Shown here: positions 26,406 through 35,152 of the stretch, in pieces
How the letters are laid out: the number at the start of each line of letters is the position of its first letter
Numbering within the stretch: the first letter of the stretch is position 1
From: G963662675 sp963676845
GTDB lineage: Bacteria > Bacteroidota > Bacteroidia > Bacteroidales > Prolixibacteraceae
Direction of reading: 5' to 3'
DNA length: 64,000 bases
NCBI GenBank assembly: GCA_963676845.2
Contig: CAXXKK010000037.1
Location: forward strand, 62,001 to 126,000
The notes under the pieces: generated by a model
The model's database searches: none
What the model was told of the DNA's origin: nothing
What the model saw: only the letters and a program-made list of their open reading frames with translations
Made by a program: the position numbers and the translations under genes

Positions 26406-27575
26406 ATGTTTAAGATTCAAACCTTAAATAAAATTGACCCTATCGGGTTAAAACAATTACCTCTGGATAACTATGAAATCGCTAGCGAATTTCAAAATCC
26501 GGATGGAATTATTGTAAGAAGTCAGGCCATGCACGACATGGAACTTCCTGAAAGTCTAAAAGCTATAGCCCGTGCAGGCGCAGGGGTCAATAACATCCCA
26601 ATTGATAAATGCACAGAAAAAGGAGTGGTTGTTTTTAACACTCCCGGAGCAAATGCTCATGCTGTAAAAGAACTGATTATTGCAGGACTATTACTTTCTT
26701 CCAGAAAGATTGCTCAATCTATTCAATGGGCTCAAACCTTAATCGGAGAAGGAGATGAAGTTCCAAAATTAGTTGAAAAAGGAAAGAAAAATTTTGCAGG
26801 AAACGAAATCAGAGGCAAAAAACTCGCTGTAATAGGATTAGGCGCGATTGGCGTTTTAACTGCCAATGCTGCACAAGCTTTAGGGATGGAAGTATTGGGA
26901 TACGATCCCTACATTTCCGTTAAACACGCCTGGAAGTTAAGCCGAAATGTAAAAAGAGCTGAAGGAATTGAAGTTCTTTTATCTGATGCAGATTATGTAA
27001 CCATCAATATTCCTCAAACACCTGAGACCAAAGGTTATCTTAACAAAGATAAATTTGCCATGATGAAAAATGGTGTTCGTATTATGAATTTTGCAAGAGG
27101 AGGTCTGGTAAACAATGCTGACTTAAAAGAAGCTATTGCATCAGGAAAAGTTGATACTTATGTAACTGACTTTCCGGATGAAGAAGTACTTAAAATGAAC
27201 AATGTTATTGCTATTCCTCACCTGGGAGCATCAACTGCTGAATCTGAAACAAACTGTGCAATAATGGCTGCTGATCAGATTCGTGAGTATATGGAAAAAG
27301 GGAACATTATTAACTCCGTTAACTTCCCTCAAGCAGAAATGGAAAGAAATGGAGGTCCTCGTCTTATCGTTGCCAATAAAAATATACCAAACATGGTAAG
27401 TCAAATTTCAAGCTTACTTGCAGCAGAAGGGTTAAACATTTCCAATATGCTGAATAAAAACAAGGCTGATATTGCTTACAATATTATCGATATTGACGGT
27501 AATGTTCCATCTGCAGAGTTAAAAGATAAACTTTTAGCAATTGAAGGTGTAATTATGGTACGTATTATCGAATAA
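26406..27575 (+). CDS. serA: D-3-phosphoglycerate dehydrogenase
   Basis: Oxidises 3-phosphoglycerate to 3-phosphohydroxypyruvate, the first step of serine synthesis. The NAD-binding GLGAIGVLTANAAQALGMEVLGYDP is near residue 140; the substrate segment GAGVNNIPIDKCTEKGVVVFNTPGANAHAVKELI and catalytic IPHLGASTAESETNC are intact. A short C-terminal ACT-type domain (about 310-389: IPNMVSQISSLLAAEGLNISNMLNKNKADIAYNIID) suggests serine feedback. serC is not in the window. Confidence 0.93.
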   Translation: MFKIQTLNKIDPIGLKQLPLDNYEIASEFQNPDGIIVRSQAMHDMELPESLKAIARAGAGVNNIPIDKCTEKGVVVFNTPGANAHAVKELIIAGLLLSSRKIAQSIQWAQTLIGEGDEVPKLVEKGKKNFAGNEIRGKKLAVIGLGAIGVLTANAAQALGMEVLGYDPYISVKHAWKLSRNVKRAEGIEVLLSDADYVTINIPQTPETKGYLNKDKFAMMKNGVRIMNFARGGLVNNADLKEAIASGKVDTYVTDFPDEEVLKMNNVIAIPHLGASTAESETNCAIMAADQIREYMEKGNIINSVNFPQAEMERNGGPRLIVANKNIPNMVSQISSLLAAEGLNISNMLNKNKADIAYNIIDIDGNVPSAELKDKLLAIEGVIMVRIIE

Positions 27576-27598
27576 TTTAAAGGATAAATTATCATTAT

Positions 27599-27631
27599 AA
27601 AAAAGGCTGCAACTTTCTTGCAGCCTTTTTT
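27599..27631 (+). terminator. Terminator of serA
   Basis: Stem AAAAAGGCTGCAA / TTGCAGCCTTTTT with a 5-nt loop (27613-27617) and a T run. Confidence 0.9.
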
Positions 27632-27731
27632 GTAAAATATCTACCTCTATATCAATTATTCTCAAACTAATCCACCATTCACTTTTAACAGAGTTTAACA
27701 CTTTTTTATGGTATTTCACTGAATCCTGCCA

Positions 27732-27739
27732 TATCTTTG
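27732..27739 (+). promoter_or_regulatory. -7 element of a possible small RNA
   Basis: TATCTTTG fits TAnnTTTG. It is not followed by a gene but by about 50 nt and then a terminator hairpin. Confidence 0.4.
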
Positions 27740-27744
27740 TAATA

Positions 27745-27825
27745 ACATTTTTTTCATAAGTTTAGGTTTAGTTAGGTTAGTTAGTTTAGTGAGAAAAGGT
27801 AGGTCAGAGGATCTACCTTTTTATT
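27745..27825 (+). ncRNA. Possible small non-coding RNA, about 80 nt
   Basis: The gene-free stretch 27632-28095 contains a -7 box (27732-27739), a T/A/G-rich segment with repeated GTTAG/TTTAG triplets, and a rho-independent terminator: stem AAAAGGTAG (27794-27802) with CTACCTTTT (27813-27821) followed by TTTATTTTT. No open frame with a start codon fits, so a small RNA is one reading. A leader or decayed element is the alternative. 27826-28095 otherwise shows only a palindrome upstream of the sigma-factor gene. Confidence 0.35.
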
Positions 27826-28032
27826 TTTAATATTCTTTCAATTTTCCCAATCACTTTATTACTGCAAAACTTATTTATTAAGTAAAAATCCTCTCAATTC
27901 TTTTAAAAAATCCCCTGTTTCTATTCAAGAAATCAAACAGCAAATAGTTATAGATTCAATAGATATAGTTATTTTTGACTAAATTAGTGCAGTTTTAAGA
28001 GGATAAGCCGTTTTTCAGTACAACCATAGTTT

Positions 28033-28050
28033 TCAATTCAAATGAATTGA
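28033..28050. repeat. Palindrome upstream of the sigma-factor gene
   Basis: TCAATTCA-AA-TGAATTGA: two perfect 8-bp arms, 46 nt before the start of the ECF sigma gene and about 55 nt downstream of a TATTTTTG box at 27970. The position would suit an operator or a leader structure. Confidence 0.45.
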
Positions 28051-28095
28051 TCGGTTTAAGAGTGGCAGTTATTTACATGTGTTAAACAAGTAAAA

Positions 28096-28677
28096 ATGGC
28101 AAATTATACAAATGAAGAGCTCCTGCAGGGAATTTTAAGAAACGATAACTTAGTTCTCCAGCATATATACAAGAACTTCTTTTATAAGATTAATTTCTTT
28201 GTAAAAAAGAATAGTGGTGATGATGATGATTCCAATGACGTTTTTCAGGAAGCAATTATCATTATTTATCGTAAGCTAAAGGCAAATGACTTGGTATTAG
28301 ACTGCTCATTTGAAACTTACCTTTACTCTGTTTGTCGTTTTGTATGGTTAAAACAACTGGAAAAAAGAAAAACAGAAAGAGAAAAAATCAAAGATAACCA
28401 CGAGTTTAATGTTGACATTTATGATAATAGCTTTGAAAAAACGGTAGAACTAAACGAAAAATACAGACTATATCAGAAACACTTTAAGAACTTGGGAAAA
28501 GATTGCCAGAAAATTCTTCAATTATTTTTTGATAAAGTTCCCCTTCGTCAAATTGCACAAATCATGGGATATCAAAGTGATAAGTATGCAAAAAAAAGAA
28601 AATATAAGTGCAAGGAATATCTGGTAAAAAGCATAAAACAAGACATTGAATACAAAAAAATATTAGAGGATAACTAA
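28096..28677 (+). CDS. RNA polymerase sigma factor, ECF/sigma-70 family, 193 aa
   Basis: Region 2 is seen in DDDDSNDVFQEAIIIIYRKL (about 45-64) and FETYLYSVCRFVWLKQLEKR (about 77-96), and region 4 in KDCQKILQLFFDKVPLRQIAQIMGYQSDKYAKKRKYKCKEYL (about 136-178), with the helix-turn-helix QIAQIMGY. No anti-sigma gene is adjacent. The Bacteroidota group with this CRxxWLKQLEKR and AKKRKYKCKE pattern often lies near TPR or CHAT genes (from memory), so it might pair with the anti-sigma-like protein at 36560 (inference). Confidence 0.87.
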   Translation: MANYTNEELLQGILRNDNLVLQHIYKNFFYKINFFVKKNSGDDDDSNDVFQEAIIIIYRKLKANDLVLDCSFETYLYSVCRFVWLKQLEKRKTEREKIKDNHEFNVDIYDNSFEKTVELNEKYRLYQKHFKNLGKDCQKILQLFFDKVPLRQIAQIMGYQSDKYAKKRKYKCKEYLVKSIKQDIEYKKILEDN

Positions 28678-28776
28678 ACAACTTCCTTTATTTTTCTTTG
28701 CTCTTTATAATCTTTACATTAAAATCAATTTCTTTATTTCTCCTCTCAGCTAAAAAAGTCAATTCTATATTTTAGC

Positions 28777-28784
28777 TATCTTTG
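28777..28784 (+). promoter_or_regulatory. -7 element upstream of guaA
   Basis: TATCTTTG matches TAnnTTTG, 21 nt before the guaA start, so the leader would be about 15 nt. Confidence 0.5.
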
Positions 28785-28805
28785 CAATATCTAAAAAAAT
28801 AATTC

Positions 28806-30335
28806 ATGCAAGAGAAAATTTTAATTCTTGATTTTGGCTCGCAATACACCCAATTAATTGGTCGCAGGGTACGCGAGTTAAACATTTATTGTGAAATTCA
28901 CCCTTACAACAATTATCCCGAAATTGACGATTCTGTAAAAGGAGTAATTCTAAGTGGAAGTCCTTATTCTGTGAGAGACAAGGAAGCTCCATCACCCGAT
29001 TTATCAAAAATAAAAGGGGAATTACCTTTACTTGGAGTTTGTTATGGAGCTCAATACCTCGCTCATAATTTTGGAGGAGAAGTTCAAGCCTCAGACACTC
29101 GGGAATACGGTCGTGCCAACCTGGAGTTTATTGATAATGAGAATGAATTATTTAAAGGCATATCACTAAATACACAAGTTTGGATGTCACATGGAGATAC
29201 AATTGTATCACTTCCTGAACATTATTACGTGATTGCATCAACCAATGATGTTTCAAATGCTGCCTACAAAATATACGATGAAAGCACATACGGAATTCAG
29301 TTCCACCCGGAAGTTTACCATACAACCGAAGGTTCGCATTTACTGAAAAATTTTGCCGTAAACATTTGTGGTTGTAAACAAGATTGGACTCCTGCTTCCT
29401 TTATTGAAACAACTGTTAACGAGTTAAAAGAGAAGCTGGGGAACGACAAAGTGGTTTTAGGATTATCCGGAGGTGTTGACTCCTCTGTCGCAGGCGTTCT
29501 TCTAAACAAAGCAATAGGCTCAAACCTAACATGTATTTTTGTAGATAATGGTTTGCTTCGCAAGAATGAATTTGAAGCTGTTCTTGAGTCTTATAAGGAT
29601 ATGGGACTTAATGTAATTGGTGTAAATGCTAAAGAAAAATTCTGGAATGACCTAAAAGGAATTACAGAACCCGAGCAAAAACGAAAAATTATTGGACGCG
29701 ACTTCATTGAAGTTTTTGATGAAGAAGCCCACAAAATAAAAGACGTAAAATGGTTAGCTCAAGGTACTATTTACCCGGATGTTATAGAATCTGTATCTGT
29801 AAATGGACCATCTGCAACAATTAAATCACACCATAACGTGGGAGGACTTCCCGAAAAAATGAACTTAAAAGTTGTTGAACCTCTCAACTTACTTTTCAAA
29901 GATGAAGTTCGCCGTGTAGGTAAAGCACTGGGAATTAAAGATGAATTACTGGGACGCCATCCATTTCCGGGTCCCGGGCTTGGCATTCGCATCTTAAGCG
30001 ATATCACTCCTGAAAAAGTAAGAATCTTGCAAGAAGCTGATCATATCTTCATAAATGGCTTGAAAGAATGGAATCTGTATGATGAAGTTTGGCAGGCAGG
30101 AGTTATGCTTCTTCCGGTACAATCGGTAGGTGTAATGGGAGACGAAAGAACCTATGAAAATGTTGTAGCCCTCAGGGCTGTTGCATCGACAGATGGGATG
30201 ACTGCCGACTGGGTTCACCTTCCCTATGACTTTCTGGCAAAAGTATCCAACGACATTATCAATAAAGTAAGAGGAATCAATAGGGTTGTTTACGATATTA
30301 GCTCAAAACCACCTGCAACAATTGAATGGGAATAA
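28806..30335 (+). CDS. guaA: GMP synthase (glutamine-hydrolysing)
   Basis: Converts XMP to GMP using glutamine. An N-terminal class I amidotransferase (DFGSQYTQLIGRRVREL, catalytic Cys in LGVCYGAQYLA, His-Glu in YGIQFHPEVYHT) is followed by an ATP-pyrophosphatase domain with the P-loop LGLSGGVDSSVAGVLL near residue 220, and the C-terminal dimerisation domain ending RVVYDISSKPPATIEWE. Length 509 aa is standard. A strong terminator follows. Confidence 0.97.
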   Translation: MQEKILILDFGSQYTQLIGRRVRELNIYCEIHPYNNYPEIDDSVKGVILSGSPYSVRDKEAPSPDLSKIKGELPLLGVCYGAQYLAHNFGGEVQASDTREYGRANLEFIDNENELFKGISLNTQVWMSHGDTIVSLPEHYYVIASTNDVSNAAYKIYDESTYGIQFHPEVYHTTEGSHLLKNFAVNICGCKQDWTPASFIETTVNELKEKLGNDKVVLGLSGGVDSSVAGVLLNKAIGSNLTCIFVDNGLLRKNEFEAVLESYKDMGLNVIGVNAKEKFWNDLKGITEPEQKRKIIGRDFIEVFDEEAHKIKDVKWLAQGTIYPDVIESVSVNGPSATIKSHHNVGGLPEKMNLKVVEPLNLLFKDEVRRVGKALGIKDELLGRHPFPGPGLGIRILSDITPEKVRILQEADHIFINGLKEWNLYDEVWQAGVMLLPVQSVGVMGDERTYENVVALRAVASTDGMTADWVHLPYDFLAKVSNDIINKVRGINRVVYDISSKPPATIEWE

Positions 30336-30339
30336 TATA

Positions 30340-30365
30340 AAAAGGGAAGTTTATCTTCCCTTTTC
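30340..30365 (+). terminator. Terminator of guaA
   Basis: AAAAGGGAAG paired with CTTCCCTTTT around a 5-nt loop, 4 nt after the guaA stop. Confidence 0.88.
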
Positions 30366-30451
30366 TGTTAACATTTATTAGTTTCAATTTTTTTGCCCTA
30401 CTTTATTTATATCCTATCTTTAAAATCTTATTAATCAACATTGGAAACACA

Positions 30452-32068
30452 ATGAGCAGAGGAAATCAAATATTAGGTATTGTATTCTTGGTTATTTCGG
30501 GACTTTTATTTTCTGCGCCTACCGTTAAAGCACAAGAAGATGTACAAACAAACACGCTTAAATTTGGGCGTTTATTACGACTCGTTGAAAGTTTTTATGT
30601 AGATACAACCAATGTCGAAAAGCTAACAGAAGATGCGATAACCAGTATGCTATCAGAGCTTGATCCTCATTCTGTTTACATTTCTCGAGATGAAGTAGCT
30701 GAAATGAATGAGCCATTAGAAGGCAGCTTTGAAGGTGTTGGTATTTCATTCAATATTTTTAAAGATACGCTAATGGTTGTTACTACCATCCCCGGGGGGC
30801 CTTCAGAACAAGTCGGACTTATGCCTGGCGACCGTATCATGTACATTGACAATAAGAAAGTGGCAGGAATCGGTTTAAATAACAGCGATGTTACAGACAT
30901 GCTACGTGGAGAAAAAGGGACAAAAGTTTCTGTTCGAATTTTAAGAAATAACCAATCGGACTTATTAGACTTTACAATTATACGCGATAAAATTCCTATC
31001 AATAGTCTTGATGCTTCATATATGATAAACGATGAAACGGGATACATTAAAATTAACCGCTTTGCTGCAACAACTACTGAAGAATTTTTAACTGCTTTTC
31101 AAGAACTTCAAGATAACAATTCTGTTGAGAACCTGGTATTAGACCTTCGGGGAAACGGTGGAGGATACCTTAATACAGCTATCGAGCTGGCAGACCAGTT
31201 TCTTGGAAATGATCAATTAGTTGTTTATACCGAAGGTTCAAAAAATCCCAGAAGAGAATATAAATCATCTGCATTTGGTGTATTTGAAAAAGGAAAACTT
31301 ATTGTTTTGATAAATGAAAGCTCTGCCTCAGCCAGTGAAATTGTCTCTGGAGCAATTCAGGATTGGGATAGAGGCGTTATTATTGGAAGAAGATCTTTCG
31401 GGAAAGGACTTGTTCAGCAGCCATTTATGCTAAACGATGGTTCAATGGTTAGATTAACTACAGCCCATTATTATACGCCAAGTGGACGATGTATTCAAAA
31501 ACCTTACGATGGTGGTATTGATGAATACAGGAATGATTACATCACTCGTATTGAAAATGGAGAAATGTTTTCTGAAGACAGCATTCATTTTGATGAATCT
31601 CAGATCTACGAAACTCTAATCAATAAACGAATTGTTTATGGCAGTGGAGGAATAATGCCTGATATCTTTGTGCCTATGGATACTTCTGCAAATTATTCAT
31701 TCTACAACCAACTCGTTCGTAACAATGTAATTTATTCAGAAGCGGTAAATTATCTTGATTCAAATAGAGACAAACTTGTTGACAAATACTCTGACTTTGC
31801 ATCATTCAATAAAAAATTTGAAGTTGATGAAAGTATGCTTGAAAATATTATTGCAGAAGCCGAAAAAGAAGAGTTGGAAATGGAAGAAGAAAGTGTTGAA
31901 TTCTCTCGTCCATTTATAAAAAGACAAATAAAAGCTCTTATCGCAAGAGATCTTTTTACTACAAGTCGTTATTACCAGGTAATGAATGAAGATGATGACA
32001 TTATTCAGGAAGCAATCCATGTTCTTGAGAATTCATCCGAATACGATAAATTACTGGTAGAAAAGTAA
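30452..32068 (+). CDS. S41-family C-terminal processing peptidase, 538 aa
   Basis: Periplasmic serine protease of the CtpA/Prc type. A signal peptide (ILGIVFLVISGLLFSAPTVKAQ) is followed by TEDAITSMLSELDPHSVYIS, a PDZ domain (about 90-175: EGSFEGVGISFNIFKDTLMVV, GDRIMYIDNKKV) and the catalytic domain with VLDLRGNGGGYL, the Ser in NESSASASEIVSGAIQDW and the Lys in GRRSFGKGLVQ. A helical acidic C-terminal region follows. Such enzymes trim or degrade periplasmic proteins. It is followed 4 nt later by pnuC. Confidence 0.92.
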   Translation: MSRGNQILGIVFLVISGLLFSAPTVKAQEDVQTNTLKFGRLLRLVESFYVDTTNVEKLTEDAITSMLSELDPHSVYISRDEVAEMNEPLEGSFEGVGISFNIFKDTLMVVTTIPGGPSEQVGLMPGDRIMYIDNKKVAGIGLNNSDVTDMLRGEKGTKVSVRILRNNQSDLLDFTIIRDKIPINSLDASYMINDETGYIKINRFAATTTEEFLTAFQELQDNNSVENLVLDLRGNGGGYLNTAIELADQFLGNDQLVVYTEGSKNPRREYKSSAFGVFEKGKLIVLINESSASASEIVSGAIQDWDRGVIIGRRSFGKGLVQQPFMLNDGSMVRLTTAHYYTPSGRCIQKPYDGGIDEYRNDYITRIENGEMFSEDSIHFDESQIYETLINKRIVYGSGGIMPDIFVPMDTSANYSFYNQLVRNNVIYSEAVNYLDSNRDKLVDKYSDFASFNKKFEVDESMLENIIAEAEKEELEMEEESVEFSRPFIKRQIKALIARDLFTTSRYYQVMNEDDDIIQEAIHVLENSSEYDKLLVEK

Positions 32069-32072
32069 TTAC

Positions 32073-32693
32073 ATGTCAGATTTGATTTTAAATTGGCTGC
32101 AAGTCAATTATATTGAGGTACTTGGAACAGTTCTGGGCTTATTGTATATCGTTCTTTCAATAAAGCAAAACATATTCACATGGCCTGTTGGGCTGCTTAG
32201 TTCAGCACTATATGTATATGTTTTTTTGACAACCAAATTCTATGCAGATATGGGCCTACAGGTCTATTATGTATTCGTAAGCATATACGGTTGGTATCAT
32301 TGGCTAAAAGGCAATCCTGATAAAAAAGAACAATTACAGGTATCGTTTACTCCTCAAAAGCTTTGGCTTCCTCTTGCAATTATTTCATTGGTTTTATTTG
32401 CCTTTATTGCTTTTGTATTGAATAATTATACAGACTCCCCCATTCCTTATGGAGATTCACTAACCACAGCTTTAAGTTTGGTTGCAACCTGGATGCTTGC
32501 TCGGAAATATTTAGAGCACTGGATTATTTGGGTATTTGTCGATTTTTTGTCTGCTGTCCTTTATGCAATAAAAGGACTTTGGCCAACAGTCTTCCTTTTT
32601 GTTATCTATACAGTTATGGCTGCAATTGGATATTTTGATTGGAAAAAAAATCTCAATTCTACCCCATTAAAGCCACAAACACAAGTTCAATGA
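32073..32693 (+). CDS. pnuC: Nicotinamide riboside/mononucleotide transporter PnuC
   Basis: A membrane protein with about seven helices; segments VLGTVLGLLYIVLSIKQNIFTWPVGLLSSALYVYVF and GLQVYYVFVSIYGWYHWLKG contain the PnuC signature (W-P-x-G and Y-x-x-x-x-x-Y-G-W-Y-x-W). It probably imports nicotinamide riboside across the inner membrane. The stop overlaps the start of the next gene, a NadR-type kinase, in an ATGA arrangement, and the pair forms an NR uptake and phosphorylation unit feeding NAD synthesis. Confidence 0.92.
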   Translation: MSDLILNWLQVNYIEVLGTVLGLLYIVLSIKQNIFTWPVGLLSSALYVYVFLTTKFYADMGLQVYYVFVSIYGWYHWLKGNPDKKEQLQVSFTPQKLWLPLAIISLVLFAFIAFVLNNYTDSPIPYGDSLTTALSLVATWMLARKYLEHWIIWVFVDFLSAVLYAIKGLWPTVFLFVIYTVMAAIGYFDWKKNLNSTPLKPQTQVQ

Positions 32694-33205
32694 AAAAATT
32701 CATAGCCATTACCGGACCTGAATCTACTGCTAAAAGTACTTTAACAATAGCTCTGGCAAAACATTTTGATGCCAATTATTTTCTGGAATATGCACGCGAT
32801 TATCTGAAAGGAAAAGACCAACACTACAGCTTTAATGATATCGAAAATATAGCCTTAAAGCAATTGGAGCAATACAAGGAAGGGAAACAAACAGATACTC
32901 CAATAATAATATTTGATACCTGGCTTATCATCACAAAAGTATGGTTCGAATGGGTTTATAAAAAAACACCACTGTGGCTGGAACAAGCAATAATAGAACA
33001 TCCGATTGATCTTTATTTACTTTGCAAACCAGACATCCCATGGGAACCCGATCCTTTAAGGGAAAACGGAGGCGAGGAAAGAATCCGCTTATACCAACAA
33101 TATAAAAGTGAACTGGAATCAAGAAATTTTAAATACATTGAGATTGAAGGCATCGGCGAAAAGCGTATTAACAATGCCATTTCTTCCATAAATTCCATTC
33201 TTTAA
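32690..33205 (+). CDS. NadR-type ribosylnicotinamide kinase (AAA ATPase), 171 aa
   Basis: P-loop at the start: KKFIAITGPESTAKSTLTIALAKHF, followed by a YFLEYARDYLKG helix and the lid/Walker-B-like IIIFDTWLIITKVW and LYLLCKPDIPWEPDPLRENG. The last matches the NadR kinase domain (PDxPWxxDxxR), which phosphorylates nicotinamide riboside to NMN. It is a single-domain protein without an adenylyltransferase or HTH part. Start at ATG 32690, overlapping the pnuC stop; the upstream TTG extension lies inside pnuC and is rejected. Confidence 0.88.
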   Translation: MKKFIAITGPESTAKSTLTIALAKHFDANYFLEYARDYLKGKDQHYSFNDIENIALKQLEQYKEGKQTDTPIIIFDTWLIITKVWFEWVYKKTPLWLEQAIIEHPIDLYLLCKPDIPWEPDPLRENGGEERIRLYQQYKSELESRNFKYIEIEGIGEKRINNAISSINSIL

Positions 33206-33284
33206 ATTTTGACTTTCTATATAACTTGTAAATCAAGTTGAAAAAGCAGACTTTTGTTTATTAATCATCTAATTTCATTTGACT

Positions 33285-34211
33285 ATGAAAATTGCATCAG
33301 ATATTACTCAACTAATCGGAAGAACCCCATTAGTCAAACTCAATAAAATAACGCATGATTGCTATGCAAATGTTTACGTAAAACTGGAATCACAAAATCC
33401 TGGAGGATCTGTAAAAGATCGTTTGGGAAAAGCAATGATTGAAGCAGCCGAAGCAGAAAATAAGATCAATCCAGAAACGATAATCATTGAACCAACCAGT
33501 GGCAATACAGGTATTGGACTTGCATTAATTTGTGCAGTGAAAGGATACAAGTTAAAGATTGTAATGTCTGAAAGTGTATCAGTAGAAAGACGACTTATAT
33601 TAAGAGCATATGGAGCAGAATTAGTACTAACACCAGCAAGTGGAGGAATGAAGGCTGCCATTGCAAAAGCAAACGAACTTGCCAAGGAAAATCCAAATTC
33701 GTTTATTCCCATGCAATTTGAAAATCCATCGAATGCTGAAATGCACCGCAAAACAACCGCTATGGAAATTTGGGACGATACAGAAGGTCTGGTTGATATT
33801 TTTGTTGCCGGAGCTGGAACTGGTGGAACATTTACTGGTGTTTCTGAAAAACTTAAAACATTAAAACCCGAATTATACAGCGTTGTCGTAGAACCTAAAA
33901 GTTCCGCTGTTATTTCTGGTGGAGAACCAGGTTCTCATAAAATACAAGGAATTGGTGCAGGCTTCATTCCCAAAGTACTAAATACCAATATTATTGATGA
34001 AATATATCAGGTTGAAGACGATGCTGCTTTCGAGCAAGCCCGCATTTTAGCCAAAGAAGAAGGTATATTTTGTGGAATCTCATCCGGGGCAAATGTGCAT
34101 GCAGCCCTGCAAATTGCAAAAAGAAAAGAGAACAAAGACAAGCACATTGTTGTCATTATATGTGATACAGGAGAAAGATATTTAAGTACAACATTATTTA
34201 ATGAAGAATAA
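33285..34211 (+). CDS. cysK: Cysteine synthase (O-acetylserine sulfhydrylase)
   Basis: PLP enzyme making cysteine from O-acetylserine and sulfide. IGRTPLVKLNKIT opens the fold; PGGSVKDRLGKAM carries the PLP lysine (near residue 44); EPTSGNTGIGLA binds the substrate carboxylate; GAGTGGTFTGVS is the phosphate loop; IPKVLNTNIIDEI precedes the C-terminus. Length 308 aa is typical. Start at ATG 33285. It overlaps the serine acetyltransferase gene by 11 nt if that gene starts at 34201. Confidence 0.93.
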   Translation: MKIASDITQLIGRTPLVKLNKITHDCYANVYVKLESQNPGGSVKDRLGKAMIEAAEAENKINPETIIIEPTSGNTGIGLALICAVKGYKLKIVMSESVSVERRLILRAYGAELVLTPASGGMKAAIAKANELAKENPNSFIPMQFENPSNAEMHRKTTAMEIWDDTEGLVDIFVAGAGTGGTFTGVSEKLKTLKPELYSVVVEPKSSAVISGGEPGSHKIQGIGAGFIPKVLNTNIIDEIYQVEDDAAFEQARILAKEEGIFCGISSGANVHAALQIAKRKENKDKHIVVIICDTGERYLSTTLFNEE

Positions 34212-35142
34212 AATGATATCAGATAAACACATCATAAACAAACTGGTCAATACGGTAGATAAATTAGCAGACCCTGAAACATATGACATGGTTTGCCATG
34301 AGCATCGTTTAGGAGAACCTCTGCCTTCTTCAAAAAAACTGGAAAAATTAGTCAACCTTGTTCGTGAAATCTTATTTCCAGGATATTTCGGGAATACCAG
34401 TTTACGCCCAAATACAATTAAGCATTTTATGGGCGTGTATGTAGATGAATTATTTGATCTGTTATCGGAACAAATTTTAGCAGGTCTTTGCTTTACATGC
34501 GACAATCCAAATGAAGTTGATATTCGTGAACGAAGAAATTATGCCCAAAAAATTGCCTCTGAATTTATTGAAACCCTACCAGAAATTCGCAGAGTACTTG
34601 TAACAGATGTTGAAGCTGCATTTATTGGCGATCCGGCAGCAAAAAGCAGAAGTGAAGTTATTTTTTGCTATCCGGCAATCCGGGCAATATCAAACTATAG
34701 AATAGCCCATACACTGCTCAATCTGGGAGTCCCTTTAATTCCTCGAATTATTGGGGAAATGGCTCATTCTGAAACAGGAATTGACATACACCCGAAAGCT
34801 AAAATTGGTGAATCATTTACTATTGACCATGGAACTGGTGTGGTAATAGGATCGACGAGTATTATCGGTAACAATGTAAAATTGTACCAAGGTGTAACAT
34901 TAGGGGCAAAAAGTTTCCCATTGGATGAAGACGGAAACCCAATAAAAGGTGTTCCACGTCACCCAATCGTTGAAGACAATGTTATTATATATGCACAAGC
35001 TACAATCTTAGGACGCATAACAATTGGGCATGACTCAGTGATTGGTGGTAACGTTTGGGTAACTAATACTGTTACTCCAAATTCTAAAATTGTACAATTT
35101 AAAGCGCGTGAAGTTACATTTAGTGATGGAGCTGGTATCTAA
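34201..35142 (+). CDS. Serine O-acetyltransferase, EpsC type
   Basis: Makes O-acetylserine for the adjacent cysteine synthase. An N-terminal helical domain (about 1-180) is followed by a left-handed beta-helix with hexapeptide repeats: GIDIHPKAKIGESFTIDHGTGVVIGSTSIIGNNVKLYQGVTLGAK, with the catalytic His in DHGTG and a second in PRHPIVEDNVIIYAQATILGRITIG. The start is ATG 34201 within the last codons of cysK, or ATG 34213 one base after the stop. Both make an overlapping or abutting pair, so translation is probably coupled and cysteine synthesis balanced. Confidence 0.92.
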   Translation: MKNKMISDKHIINKLVNTVDKLADPETYDMVCHEHRLGEPLPSSKKLEKLVNLVREILFPGYFGNTSLRPNTIKHFMGVYVDELFDLLSEQILAGLCFTCDNPNEVDIRERRNYAQKIASEFIETLPEIRRVLVTDVEAAFIGDPAAKSRSEVIFCYPAIRAISNYRIAHTLLNLGVPLIPRIIGEMAHSETGIDIHPKAKIGESFTIDHGTGVVIGSTSIIGNNVKLYQGVTLGAKSFPLDEDGNPIKGVPRHPIVEDNVIIYAQATILGRITIGHDSVIGGNVWVTNTVTPNSKIVQFKAREVTFSDGAGI

Positions 35143-35152
35143 AAAACTCTTT

